Shown here in pieces: positions 48,063-59,946 of a stretch of DNA of 64,000 nt. Each line of letters starts with the position of its first letter. Position 1 is the stretch's first letter. The position numbers and the translations under genes were made by a program. The DNA comes from Allantophomopsis cytisporea (Eukaryota > Ascomycota > Leotiomycetes > Phacidiales > Phacidiaceae): NCBI GenBank assembly GCA_024752435.1, contig CP103029.1, forward strand, positions 1,674,001 to 1,738,000. The letters are read 5' to 3'. The notes under the pieces were generated by a model that saw only the letters and a list, made by a program, of their open reading frames with translations, searched no databases and had not been told where the DNA came from.

Positions 48063-49862
48063 ATGTCGGCCGACCTACTAGCAGAATTCGACAGCTTTTA
48101 TACGACTCCTCAAAATGGAGGCTCTTCCAATCCTGCTCCGCCAGCGACCAATGCTGTACCAACGTCTTCAAATAATGGTTCTGGATGGCAGTCACAAACG
48201 CAAACAACGCAATGGGCTGCTCCAGTGACAACCTCAAAAGATGATATATGGGGTGATATGAGTTCACTTAGCTCTCAACCGCCTATACAACCGGCACAGC
48301 AGGCTTCGGCTTCGTCGAACAATCTAGACGATGACCCTTGGGGAACCTTTGAAACTCCCGTCGTCCCGCAGTCAAGCGCTTCTTTGGCACCGAACATGCC
48401 GACGGTATATCAACCTTCACCCGCCTACCAATCGAGACCATCGCCGACGGTCGAAAGTCCCAAAATTGTGCGTCGGTCTACATTGGATTTGTTTACTGCA
48501 GCCAATCATTCGGCTCCTGCTGGAAATCAGCCAAGGAAATCGGCCACGGCAGGTCCCAAAGTGCAGAGCAGTAACGACATACTTTTCGATGCTGAGGATG
48601 AGGACACGTGGGGTGTTGAAGAGGAAGATGAGGATGACTTTGGGGACTTCGAGACTGGAACACCTATAGAACCACCACAAATCGCCGCCCCTTCTGTCCC
48701 TCCTGCCTTCTCTGCGACTAGAACGTCACTATCGTTCAAGCAACCTGTGGATCTTCTATCGAGTACATCTTCCGATGTGCTGAGCCCACCTTTACCATAC
48801 CCCCAAGCTCCACGTTCTCCTTCTTTCCATGAGAGAAATCCATTTTCAGAGCTCTCTCTTTCGACAGCCAAGAAAGGACCATTGCAAAACATCAAGCAGC
48901 CGCCTTCTGCTTCTCCTGTGACGGCCTGGCCTTCTTATGAGCCCAGAATGCCCCTTCCGAAGCCATATGTAGATTCCCCCACCCCAAATAAGGAAAATGA
49001 TGTCTGGGGAGACTTTGCGGATCTACCGGAAACCCCGGCAGCAGGAATGGCTACGACGGCTGATCAAAGTCCCTTTAAAGCTGACGCATGGGCATGGGAT
49101 GCGGTGGATAGTGCTGTTCCCAAGTCGAGTACAGCAGGCAAACCAGTGTCAGCCGGTCCTATCTCCTTTCCGCAGCCGACGCCATCCGCAGAGGGGTCTA
49201 TCCCTACAAACATACCACCCCCGTCTGTGCTTCTACCGATATTCGGACAGCTTTTTGAAAAGCCAAATAGTACCCTATTCCAGCCTGTTGCAAATCAGAA
49301 GTTCTCACTGAAGAACGTAATTCTCTCCGATCCAACTACCATCACCTTCCTACGTTCCTTTTTACTTATTGCAACTGTAGCGGCGCGGATAATAGCTGGG
49401 CGGAAATATCGATGGAAGCGTGACACAATTCTATCTCAGTCAATGAAGATTGGGCCCTCAGCAGCTGGGGGGAAGGGAGGAATGAAATTGACCGGTGTGG
49501 ACAAGGCCGAGACGAAAAGAGAGGACAGGGAAGTTGAAGACCTGGTGCGGATCTGGAAAGAGCAGCTGGGAAGACTCAAGTCTGCAGTCGCGATCGCAAA
49601 TACTTCTATCAAGGACCAGTCACAGCACTTGGACATTCCTGATATCAGTGAGAATATGCTTGTTAAGACGGCCAGTGCAGCCGAGGGGGCTTTGACGGCG
49701 CCCAAATGCTGTGTTCTCTGTGGACTCAAGAGAGAGGAGAGAGTTGCAAAGGTAGATTTTCGGGTTGAGGACAGTTTCGGAGATTGGTGGACGGAACATT
49801 GGGGTCATCGAGCGTGTAAGAATTTCTGGACAGAGCATGAGGGGAAACTGAAGCAGCGGTGA
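48063..49862 (+). CDS. Conserved fungal protein with WGDF/FGDF acidic motifs and a C-terminal CxxC/HxxH segment
   Basis: Single-exon 599-aa protein. The first 350 residues are Ser/Pro-rich and disordered but carry repeated Trp/Phe-acidic motifs: DDIWGDM (about 60-66), DDDPWGTFE (90-97), WGVEEEDEDDFGDFE (183-197) and ENDVWGDFADL (about 310). Such WGxF/FGDF motifs are known in aftiphilin- and gamma-synergin-type proteins that bind clathrin adaptor ears. The C-terminal part is folded-looking, with a conserved end: CxxC at 550/553 and HxxHxxC at 579-585 could bind a metal. Relatives in databases are, from memory, sometimes labelled as a Ppk6-type kinase, but I see no kinase motifs, so that name is unsupported. 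Its divergent neighbour is an endosomal Rab GAP, which fits a trafficking role. Function remains an inference. Confidence 0.8.
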   Translation: MSADLLAEFDSFYTTPQNGGSSNPAPPATNAVPTSSNNGSGWQSQTQTTQWAAPVTTSKDDIWGDMSSLSSQPPIQPAQQASASSNNLDDDPWGTFETPVVPQSSASLAPNMPTVYQPSPAYQSRPSPTVESPKIVRRSTLDLFTAANHSAPAGNQPRKSATAGPKVQSSNDILFDAEDEDTWGVEEEDEDDFGDFETGTPIEPPQIAAPSVPPAFSATRTSLSFKQPVDLLSSTSSDVLSPPLPYPQAPRSPSFHERNPFSELSLSTAKKGPLQNIKQPPSASPVTAWPSYEPRMPLPKPYVDSPTPNKENDVWGDFADLPETPAAGMATTADQSPFKADAWAWDAVDSAVPKSSTAGKPVSAGPISFPQPTPSAEGSIPTNIPPPSVLLPIFGQLFEKPNSTLFQPVANQKFSLKNVILSDPTTITFLRSFLLIATVAARIIAGRKYRWKRDTILSQSMKIGPSAAGGKGGMKLTGVDKAETKREDREVEDLVRIWKEQLGRLKSAVAIANTSIKDQSQHLDIPDISENMLVKTASAAEGALTAPKCCVLCGLKREERVAKVDFRVEDSFGDWWTEHWGHRACKNFWTEHEGKLKQR

Positions 49863-50164
49863 TAGCTTAGATTATTTTGATATTCAGCATAGCGTACTGG
49901 AGTTAGGACATCATTAGATGCACATATATGTATGACAGTAAATTTGTTGTAGCTACTGAGGTGTGATGGTTTAATTTGCCATATGATACCATTTAACTTA
50001 CCACGCTTACCTTCACTTACATGCACTTCATACAAACTTGGTCATGTAATATCACAGTTTATCGAGTGCATAGTCATTGGTTCATAAAGTTCATTAGCAT
50101 GCTCTGATGTAACACGCTTTATAATACAGTCATCCTTCGAACTCCTAAGCCGCCCAAACTCCAC
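49863..50164. other. Convergent 3' intergenic region
   Basis: 302 AT-rich bases lie between the 3' ends of the WGDF-motif gene (+) and RSE1 (-). Only 3' UTR sequence is expected. Confidence 0.6.
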
Positions 50165-53100
50165 CTAATACGCTGACCTGGTTCGAATATCCGAAATTTT
50201 TCTCTCAATCTCCCTGACTGATCGGTCGAGTTCACCCGCGATCATTTGCTTCTTGTCTGAAGGTAGCAGAGAGTATCTCTCACATAAATCTCCATCAATA
50301 ACACCCTTAACTGGAACGTAGTAGCTTCGGTAGATCAAATGATCTCTACCGGCCAGTGGAGCATCTTCTGATCTCAAGTGCTGTTCCAAGGTCTGGAAGA
50401 AGTCGACGTCCTCTCTGCTCACAAATGGAATGAAGATACCAAGAGTACCTTGGAGACCTCCCCAGATGAGACAATCCCTTCCACCAGCAACGAGATTGGT
50501 CTTTTGGATGCTTGTCGGAATATCCTGAGGATAGAAATGCGCCATCAATGCCAATCGATGCGGAGCACCCTGCAGGTATTGACGTTCATGTTGGAGATGA
50601 GCTCCAGAGCCTTCCTCATCAGCCTCCTCACTGGCTTTGGCAGGACAGCGGAGAAGCCAAAGGTTACCAAACTTGTCACCACCAGCTACAGTCTCGTAAT
50701 CGACCATGGTGGTACATGTGGTCCAACGTGCAATGGTATCGTCAACGAACGGAATGAGCTTGTTCTCCTGAAACTTATACACGACGTAAACAATACTTTC
50801 CTGAACATCGCTGACAATGATACGGCTTCCTTGGGTCTGTAATCCCACAACAAGATTTGGCACAACCTCAGCTTGAGCTTTACGGAGAAGCTGTCTCATT
50901 CCGAGGTCGTAGATTCTCAAATCCTTCCCAACACCAGCCAACAAGCGACCCTGGAAACCAAGGAGTGCAAGTGGTGGTTCTTCGACCTTAGTTTTGTGGA
51001 TAAACTCAATCTCTTTGCCGTCCTCGTGGAATCTGTAGACATGAATAAATCCGGCTGTAAAAGAGCGTGGGCTTACAATCATGTCCTTGCCAGTACCAAC
51101 AACCAAGAAGACTTCGTTTTCTTGACTGGCGAAGGATACTGCCGCGATACTGACAGCAGCTTCGTTGTCTTCAAGATCGATCTGTTGCAGAACCCCCTTT
51201 TCAGTAACAGGGTCAACGACATGGATACACGACGCCCAATGACCTCTTCCACGTGGGTACCCGAACTCTTCAGGTGGGAGCACAGCTGCATCTCCATTGA
51301 CCACCGATGGATCTTCTAGAAGTTTTGCTTTGGTAGCGTTTGAGAGAATATTGTTGTCGGATTCGATGGTGTAAAAGTATGGGTATTCTGGATGACGAAC
51401 GAAGTGGCGTGGAGTATACGTGAGAGGTATAGATTGTTGAAGTAAATTATCGGTGAGTTTTTCGATGGAGAAAATGCTTTGTCTCGTCAGCTGATGGCTT
51501 TTCAAATATATCGAAAGTATAATTGAAGTAACATGAAAGATATCTTCAGAAGGAACAATTGGAATTTGGAAGTTATCTCCTCATAGCATAAGCGTAAGGG
51601 TTAACGATTTTCAAATCATCATAGTATCTAGTTGGACAGAAGAAAGGGGAAATGGTTAGACGTACCGTAAGTTTTGGCCCTGAATGCCGACCATTCCTTC
51701 AGTGCATTGCTCACTACTGAAATTCCAACCCCACTCCAGTCCGACATAATCAAGAGGTGTTAGCATGAAACCCTTGGTGACTGGGTCAGAGTATCCAAGC
51801 CAAGGTCTAGAGCTCAATGCAAGTACAGCTGTTTGGCCTTGTACAGAGACCCGGAAAAGCTTAGCAGGCTTAGGGCCCAAGAAGCGCGTGCGGGTGTCTG
51901 AGAGTTCACCGGTGACTTCGTCCAGAACAGTTCGGAGATATACACCAGAGTAAAGACCGATATGAAGATAAAGGGTAGAGCCACCAGATGATGAGTCGGC
52001 CATTGCCATAATGGATAGTGCAGATGGAGCTGATGTTAGAGCCTGTACAGACTTGTTCTCAAGGGTGGAGTCTGGATCAAGGGAGAGAATGCGGACAGTA
52101 GAATCGTCACATCCTACAGCCAAGAATTGACTACGAACACGGCCTTCGGGAACTTCTCCAAGACTCAAACAGGTAACGGTTCCACTCATTTCCCTCTTCT
52201 CGTCGTATTCGGCCAACGACCCATCAGTATCCATCTCAAAGTACACAATTTCACCTGAGCTCAATGCGACGGCCACTTGACGTTCGTTAGTAGTGGCGGC
52301 AACAATAGATCTATGCTGAGGAGCAGCCCACTCGTTTACTCTCTTGTCTGCTCTGATGTGTCTGATACCCTTTGGATGAATCTGGATCAACCCATCATCA
52401 CCAAGTTGTTGTACAGCCAAAGTTGGGGCTGATGACAGGAATCCAGTATCGGTGACTTCCTCGACTGTCTCGCCAATGCTGAGGACAAGAGTTCCGTTGG
52501 AAAATGACAAAATAATGTATGCGTCATATTCGTCATTGCGAGTAAGCTTCGTCGTCCAGACCGCTGAAGGAACACCAGGAAGCTCGGACTCAACGATCTC
52601 TGAGACCTCCAAACCGTGCTTGAGAGTTCTGAACGTGCTTCGGGCACCGGTACCACAAATAGAATAAATTTGTGGAGCATCTTCTTCTGTGAGATTGGCC
52701 ACTTTACAGTCCATCATAGGGTTCATCGAATCGATGCTCTCAACCAAGACCAAGTTCTCTGCTGGTCGAGGATGGAAGTAGACAGGGGTGTATGGTTCCG
52801 TCGGGTCCGTAGGGAAGTTATCGCTGATGTACTCGATCTCCTCATCGTCGTCTCCAAGCTTCTCAAACTGATAGAATTGATGGTTACCAAACTCACTAGC
52901 AACAAAGAGGAACCCGCTCTTCAAGATACAAAGACTTGTTGCGACTGGAACAGTATCAAAGTACTTGATCTTCAGCCGCTTGACTTCACCAGTTGGTGCG
53001 CCCTCATCGTCTTCCACCATCTCAATAGTGATTTTGAACAAATCTCCATCCTCAGTCTGGAGCAAGAAAAAGAAAGCACCAGCAGCTCCACGCATTTTGT

Positions 53101-54133
53101 GCATAACACCAGCAACAATGCTTCGCTTGCGCTGAGGATCTTCAGTGGCACCGCGTCTCCTAGGAATAGCCACACGGAATGCTTCTTGATTCGAGTGTCG
53201 GTAGGTAATGTTGTCGTCTCCGCAAACTAAAACTCCGCTAGGACCATCAGCACCGCCAGGTACTTGGAACAGCATAGTCGCAGATCGGTCGACAGGGTCT
53301 GCCCATTTTCGAACAACATGATTCAGACCTAGATCAAGTTCGTAATAAACAAGAGTCTTTTCAATCTCCTCATATGCCTGACCAGTAGGATCCTGATCAG
53401 AGTCACCGTAGTCTACCTCCAAAGCTGCAAAGACCGGGTTTGCATAGCCAACATCGAGGGCTACAAGTGCGAACACCAAAGTCTGAGCTTTGTGCGCCTC
53501 AAGCGGAGAAGAGATAGTCAATTCAGCCTGAGCATTGCGGTTCAAAACATAGACCAACTTGTTCTTTTCAACGGATGCAATGAGACAAGCTCTTCCTTTA
53601 GGATCAACAGCAAGATATTGTCCAGGAATGACTCTTCGAACACCAGATTTTCCGAAAGTCTCGAGGTGGAGTCGGTTAAACTTATTTTGGGCGGGCACAA
53701 ATTCAACAATCGTGATGCGTCCAGAATCTGAACCAATGATGATATAATCTGCAGTCAAAATATCATTAGTCAAAACGTCTTTCCACTCTTACATTTCAAG
53801 AGGTTCGAACCTCACTTCTCAACCGTGGATCCATGCTGAAAGGCCTCGAATCACTAAGAGAAGCTTGATCTGGATTTTGAGAAGCGTACCTTTATTGCTT
53901 CCAGCTAGTCTGAATGCCGCCAATGTTCTGATGATGCCGAAGACATCATGGGAGAGAGTGGTAATGATCTTTCCCTGGGACGGATCGGGTCTGTGAAGAG
54001 TAAGACGCGATCCAGATGCAGTCACAATCTGCTGTTCTTTCGTACCAGCGAATTGTCCCAAAATTGCTTGCGTGACGGCAGTGGGGGGCTGCAGCGTCAG
54101 CGAGTACATAAACATAGACGAAGTCGTCGCCAT
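50165..54133 (-). CDS. RSE1: Splicing factor 3B subunit 3 (Rse1/SAP130)
   Basis: Core component of the U2 snRNP SF3b complex, which helps recognise the intron branch site; nuclear. The 1,212-aa protein comes from exons 54133-53890, 53748-51666 and 51476-50165, with all joins in phase and full family length. It starts [28 protein letters not shown], continues with [17 protein letters not shown], and contains the long run of WD40-like beta propellers typical of the DDB1/CPSF160/SF3B3 superfamily. Visible landmarks are [38 protein letters not shown] and the CPSF-A type C-terminal domain ending in DIRTRSAY. The ATG at 54133 was preferred over an in-frame one 17 codons upstream because the sequence from MATTSS matches the family start. 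It is head-to-head with MSS51. Confidence 0.97.
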
Positions 54134-54451
54134 CTTGACGGAGGGAGCGGCGCAACTAGCGGCGCAGCTGGAGAGAGGTGTCAATCAGGTTCCGAGGGTA
54201 AAGTTGACGTGGAGAGCGGGGGCGAAAGCCGACGATGCAGCTTGTCGAGGGTCATATTATGGTTATTCACGAGCTCGCGACAAAATGTTCTGTGATATTA
54301 TCGCGCCACGCTAGTCCCAATTAGTGCAGGAAAGCATCGTAATGGCGAGAGCATCGACTGAGGTCCCTCACTTGATTTATTTATTATTTTCGAGAGTAGT
54401 ATTGCACTTCAACCACAAAGTAACAACATAGCAAATTTCCCAAAGTTCATT
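54134..54451. promoter_or_regulatory. Shared divergent promoter region of RSE1 and MSS51
   Basis: 318 bases separate the two start codons. The half near 54134-54310 is GC-richer and the half near MSS51 is AT-rich (a run of TTATTTATTATTTT type near 54380). No defined regulatory site is recognisable. Confidence 0.5.
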
Positions 54452-55984
54452 ATGAGGCCTTCCACCTCATACACCTGTCAAAGGTGTCTCAATGCACTTA
54501 GAACCACTCGTAGTGCCTCTAGCAAGTCACTTTTCGCACGCCGAGTAGCAGCACATGAAAGCACTCGCAGCATATCGACCAAGAGCACTCCCGATACTGC
54601 CAGCAAGCAGATCAAAACCAATGCAAGCGTACCCAAGCGATCCGTCTCAACATTTGGCTCGGCAGCTCCAGCGCCTCAAAGCCCACCAGCATACAATGCG
54701 AATTCTTACGATGTAGAGCGACCTTTACTGCTGCCGAACAACCTCTTCCACTCATTTTCAAACTCACCGTCACCAGAGATCCGCCGCCGCGCAGCCTTCA
54801 TAAAGCAACATGCATACTGTCCGCATCCAGACCACCACCAGACGCGCATGGTAACCAATCCCGACGATCCAGAAGCACGGAAAGAAACTGGTACCTTACC
54901 ACCCAAGCACGTCAGCTTCGAGTGTCCCGACTGTGGGATTCCAGTTTCGTGCTCTGAAGAGCATTGGGCAGATGACTACGAGTCGCATCTAGAGATTTGC
55001 GACCAATTGCGGGAGATTAATGAGGATGACCACGACCTGCGTTCCGGCCGCTTCTTCCCAGAGTTTGAGTACCCAGCAGATCAGCTCGAGGAGCAGCTGC
55101 CAAACCTGACGAATTGGGACACATACCTGTATTCTCGCGAGTTCGAAGCTATCAATGATGAGAGAAGTCTCCGTCAGGCCACCAGACTCCTCACCTACCC
55201 TGCAACCATTGGAAGCATCTTGCACGAGCTGTCTCCTTATAGTATCAAGCGTGGAGGACGTCTCACAACCGAAGGTCTCAAGAGTTTGTCAGCCCTCCGC
55301 TACACGCTCCACCCACCACGTACCGGAGCATCAGGAGGCATCAAAGGTCTACGCCCAAACCCACCACCAGTCCGACTATTCATTCTCGGCGCACGCGCCG
55401 AGTCATCCCTCCCCCGCGAGGTCTGGGTTCAACTGACCCATCTCTTCCCCCGCGTCTCCTTCCACCTGATCTTCATCGGCCCAGAAAGCATGACGAACCG
55501 AGACGCCGAATTCCCGCTACCCGAGCGAACTCCCAGCAACCCATTCGGTGCCGTTGTTGAAGACCGATTGACGAACAGTCTCAAGATCTCAACGTACGTA
55601 GAGTACTACCATACGCTACACGAAGCCGGGCAATTCTACCCATACGATCCGTACTTTGACTGCTTCATTCTCTTCCACCCTGGACTCGGCCATCCAGCGT
55701 CTAGTCACGAATGGGAGTCGACAATTCCACAGCTCTTGGAGACAAAGGTGCCGGTGCTTGTGACCGGGTATACACAGTACGACATGGAGCGGGATATAAA
55801 GTGGGTGCAGGAGAAGATGGGTGGTGAGGTGGATCTTTTGATGGAGCCTGGTGAGAACAAGTTCCGTAGTCTACGCTGGGACTTGAACGATATGGATCCA
55901 CAGGATATCAGTTGTGGAAACTGGGGCGTGTGGGGATTCCGTGGTAAGAGATATGAGACGACGAGAAAGGATGTCGAAAACTAG
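54452..55984 (+). CDS. MSS51: Mitochondrial translation regulator Mss51
   Basis: Single-exon 510-aa protein. In yeast Mss51 activates translation of COX1 mRNA in mitochondria and binds newly made Cox1, coupling synthesis to cytochrome oxidase assembly. The first 70 residues are basic and Ser/Thr-rich with no acidic cluster, as for a mitochondrial presequence, and open with TCQRC. A MYND-like zinc-finger region follows: Cys123 in YCPHPDH, then ECPDCGIPVSC (Cys158, 161, 167), HWADDYESHLEIC (His179, Cys183). Cys-Pro pairs at 123-124 and 158-159 are of the CPX type proposed to bind haem in yeast Mss51. The C-terminal half (RLFILGARAESSLPREVW..., FDCFILFHPGLGHP, VPVLVTGYTQYDMERD) is the conserved Mss51 domain. 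It is divergent from RSE1. Confidence 0.93.
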   Translation: MRPSTSYTCQRCLNALRTTRSASSKSLFARRVAAHESTRSISTKSTPDTASKQIKTNASVPKRSVSTFGSAAPAPQSPPAYNANSYDVERPLLLPNNLFHSFSNSPSPEIRRRAAFIKQHAYCPHPDHHQTRMVTNPDDPEARKETGTLPPKHVSFECPDCGIPVSCSEEHWADDYESHLEICDQLREINEDDHDLRSGRFFPEFEYPADQLEEQLPNLTNWDTYLYSREFEAINDERSLRQATRLLTYPATIGSILHELSPYSIKRGGRLTTEGLKSLSALRYTLHPPRTGASGGIKGLRPNPPPVRLFILGARAESSLPREVWVQLTHLFPRVSFHLIFIGPESMTNRDAEFPLPERTPSNPFGAVVEDRLTNSLKISTYVEYYHTLHEAGQFYPYDPYFDCFILFHPGLGHPASSHEWESTIPQLLETKVPVLVTGYTQYDMERDIKWVQEKMGGEVDLLMEPGENKFRSLRWDLNDMDPQDISCGNWGVWGFRGKRYETTRKDVEN

Positions 55985-56511
55985 GTTCTTTCCCATAACG
56001 AGCACTGTACAGTACGACAAGTAGGCGGCATAGAACGGGGTGTTCCCAACTCATCACATGTATTCATCTGTATTTCCGTTTAACTATTTTCTCCATTTTG
56101 TACAACAGATGGCGGGTCTATCCATCGAAATAATGAAGCTAGTGATCAAAATATACAAGTCCTGAAGATACACCAGCAGCCACCCCAAAAAGGCTATAAT
56201 ACCTTCGATAAACGCTCTCATGGTCAGGCAAAACGAGTGAAAGCAGTATCGTAGGGTCAACCCGTGAATAAAAAGAAGTAAATCATCATGTCATAACATC
56301 CGCCGCCGGGTATCATGCCTCTCTCTCCTAATAACAACCCCTTAGTCTTCTTTAAGTCCGTATAGTCTACTGCTCGTATATCGCCCCCACTCTAAATTGC
56401 ATGCAGACTCCTACATCTCACCGCTCTCATCTGTCTTGGCAAAATAACTCCTCACATATGTCATTCCTTCCCCATCATTCAAGTCGCTGCTACTTCCTTC
56501 TCCAACAGCTT
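55985..56511. other. Convergent 3' intergenic region
   Basis: 3' flanks of MSS51 (+) and the PAS kinase (-). No frame of interest outside the kinase shadow. Confidence 0.6.
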
Positions 56512-59500
56512 TCATTCTACATCCTTGAAGAAAGGATGCGCAATTACATCCTCGATGGTGATTCTCTCATCGACCTCTCGGTTGAGCATGGCGCGAATAA
56601 GGTCGATAGAGTCTTCACTCATGATATATGGAACTCGAAGGTCACGGTCCATAATCTCATCGATGCTGTAGAAGGGATTCTCCTTGTAGACAATAGTGTA
56701 AAGGAGAATTCCCAAGGCCCACACATCCTGTTCTTTACCCCGGTAAGGTTTGCCAGCAAGGACTTCTGGTGCAGCGTAATCTATAGATTGTCAGCATGTT
56801 TAGTAGCTCAAGAGGTGGTTAGTTTTCATACCAATTGTCCCAACAAACACGTCAAAAGGTCCATTCTTGATGTAAGCTGCACTTCCGAAATCGATGAGCT
56901 TGATCTTGCCATCACCATCCATCACAACGTTTTCGTCCTTGATATCTCGGTGGACTACCAAGGCCTTGGTATGGAGGTGGTGAACTGCTCTGACAACCTG
57001 AATAAATATACTTTTGCATTCATTCTCCTCCATGTTGACGCGCAATTCAATGTAATCGAAAAGATCCATACCCGGAAGACCATGTGGAAGCATTTCGATG
57101 TAGTAGTTGACACTATCTTCAAAAAAGTCCGACATTTCGACAATGTTCGGGTGCTGCATGTGCTCACGACGCAGGAAGTCTAGAACATGAATCTCCAAGG
57201 GAACAGTACCAAGTCGTCTGTCACGAGTCCAGGTATCGACAAGGATACGTCGTTTCGTTACATACTTGAGCACAACTTTGGTGTTGTTCTTCTTATAACG
57301 TGCGAGTTTGACCTGGCCGTAAGCACCTTGACCCATCTCCTCGAGAATAACAAAGTCATCGATCGTCTTTTTGTGATCTGGCTCCTCAACGACAGGAGGC
57401 ACAACGTCTTTGACCTTCTGAGAAGATACCGTATCTTTATTCGAGAGTGTCGATGCTGCTTTCTGAGTCTCCTTCACAAGCTGCTGTGTCAACAACGAAG
57501 CGTGAGAAGTTTCTTTCTTTGGCTCATCCGAATCCATGTCCATAGGCGAAGCATCAGAAGTCTGACCAGGCGATGGTTGATGCATTGGAGGTTCTGGTGA
57601 AGCAAGTAACGAAGAGGTCATAGTGGCTGGGCTCTTCGCATGTAAATGACGTGAGTAAGTAATCCACAAGGCGTAAACAACTTCAGATTGTGGTTCTATT
57701 ACTTCAGGCTCGTCGTGGACACCATCGTCCGAACCTTCGCTGCTGCCTTCACTGGCCTCTTCAATCACATTTTCGTCGTATGTTGCTGGGACGTGCTTAT
57801 CGCTCTTGACAACACGCATCTGAACATCAATTCTGATTTCTGATCCATCGCGATGCTTAGCTGGCAGGCCATCTGGCCTAAGGAAGCTAGATGAATTATC
57901 AGGCTTGCCATCTCGGATAGCTAGGTAGGCAGTTGCTCTTCTGAAGCTGTGTTCCGGAATCACAATGCCATCTTCTAAGTGAACTCCATCTTCATCAGTT
58001 AGAATCTTCAGGATTCGATCAAAATCGGGAATCAATGCGGTTACTGGTAGACCATCTGGCTGCTGTTGACCAAACAGAGCTGCACAGAACACCGAGTTGG
58101 AGCTCGTAATCTTGAGAGTCTCAGCAGACAGGACCATGATACCAGAGATATGGGGAAAGCTAGAGACTTTCAAGTCGGTTGTGGGCACCAATCTTTCCAC
58201 AGAAGCTGGAATGTTGCTACCTCCAATATTTCGTGCTGTGAAGTATCTCGATCTAGCAACTTCTGCGTAATCAAGCTCGCCAGTTGTGGGGTCAATACCT
58301 TGACGCGGGATGCGCGGGATCAACTTTCCAACATCGACGCCTACCTTCGCCACATTTTCACCCCAAATCGGGTCTGAAGAACCAGTCACTTTCGTGATCT
58401 CTCCCTCGTCGTCGAGACTAAGAATAGCAACATCTTCGTGGATCTCCTCGAGAACCCAGATGAGACCTCCCCGCTTTTCTTTTACCCATAGACTCGCGGA
58501 TCCAATGGCACCATTGCGCTTCTGGATAGGCACGACATCACCACAGAGGAGAACGCCTCTCGATTTGTTTGCCTGGTGATTCGAATTCGATTTTGTCTGC
58601 TTCTTCCTGGCCACCAAACTAGATCCTGCACCGTCATCTGTTTGGGCTCTTCTTCCCCTGCCTCCATTACTCTGTCGAGACGATGGTTTGCTCAGCAGCT
58701 GAGCAGTAATGCCACCGCCACCTAGGAGAACCGAAGTCGTGGAAGTGGGTGTTGTCCTTGTGCTCTGGCTGTGGCGAGCTTCCCACTCTGCTTCAGAGCC
58801 GGGTTGCTTCAACTTATCTTCCAGCCAAGCTCTCCTTTCTGGTCGTACCACTTCCATAATTCCCATCTTTCGTACCTCGGCTTTCGTTACGCCAAATACC
58901 AGACATGCAAGATCGTTCGCTGCCAAGATGGTCCATGGTGCTTTGCAGTCTGTTGTGAAAATAGCTTGTGCAGCAGGGGACCATCGGCTCGAATGGCCAT
59001 GTACAGCTGGACCAGGGCGAACACCAGACACGCCGAATTGACTTGGTCCACTGGAAGTCAGTGGAAAGCTTGGTGAAAGAAGGTGGTCATTCATGAGTGG
59101 ATCGCTTGCATTGAAAGGCTGAGACAAGGCTTCCATCAGTTTGTTTTGCATATTGAGAGGTGATGTATCGGTGTATGTGCGTTTTAGACTGGACCTTCTG
59201 GTGAGTGGTGGGGACGTATTTCCTGTAGATTTGCTCTCATTGGTTGGCGTCCTTGATGAAGGCTCAGAAGTATGCTCCGGCGATGAAGGCGGTATTGTTT
59301 CTTTGGCCCTGGTAGGACTTTTCGCCATAGGTGATATGTCGTTTGTAATCTGCGGCGAGAGCGCCAGGCTCTCGTCCATAGGCTCCGGACTGTCCGTACG
59401 GAAGCTCTTATCGAATAGATTCGTTCCATCATACTCAGCGGGACCCGTGAGGGGACCGGCTGATATGCTCAAACCCATAGAGTTGGCATCCTGTCCTTGC

Positions 59501-59946
59501 AAATTTGCCCTTGCCAACAACTCTAACATGCTCTGCAGATCCTGATCTCCATTAACTCGCGCCTGCGCACTTGCAAGACCATGGTTTGTCGAGTTCCAGC
59601 CAATACGATTTCTCATGAAGTCGATCGATTTTCGTAGGACATTTTGGCGATTGTGTAAGAATTCGTCTGATTGATGGGCAAACGAAAATGAGTGCAGCGA
59701 TTCAGATGGAAAGCGAGTTAAGTCTTCGCCAAATCCCAAGTTGGGAGATGAAGGACCAGCAGAAAGTCCTCCGGAGGTCCTCCGCACGTGCGGTGGTAGT
59801 GGGATACTCATAGATGTTGAGCGTGGACCTATAGATGGAGCTCTTGAGGAGGCCTCCGATGAGGGGTTCGTTGGAGCTCGTGCCGGCGGTTGCTGTCGAA
59901 TACGCCTCAGACCAGAAGGTCCAAGGCCATGGTCATGGTCGTTCAT
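56512..59946 (-). CDS. PAS-domain serine/threonine kinase (PASK/Psk type)
   Basis: Predicted 1,127-aa nutrient-sensing protein kinase from exons 59946-56832 and 56780-56512. Yeast Psk1/Psk2 adjust sugar storage and UDP-glucose use. A disordered N-terminus (1-320) precedes a PAS-like segment at about 325-375 (IFTTDCKAPWTILAANDLACLVFGVTK) and a second PAS-like region near 590-660 (GIMVLSAETLKITSSNSVFCAALFG). The kinase domain covers about 862-1124: GQGAYG (872-877), Lys894 in VVLKY, HRDIKDEN (Asp1001), DFGSA (1019-1021) and, across the splice, VGTIDYAAPE, then DVWALGILLYT. All catalytic residues are present. The exon junction splits the Asp codon in TIDYAAPE. The leader to the right is long, and upstream coding exons are not excluded. 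Confidence 0.95.

Noticed and set aside
53795..53825. GGTTCGAACCT palindrome resembling a tRNA T-loop
   Set aside because: Lies in the first intron of RSE1 with no A box, anticodon arm or acceptor pairing around it.
54134..54184. Upstream in-frame ATG giving RSE1 17 extra residues
   Set aside because: The added stretch is Cys/Ala-rich and unlike the family; [12 protein letters not shown] is the conserved start.
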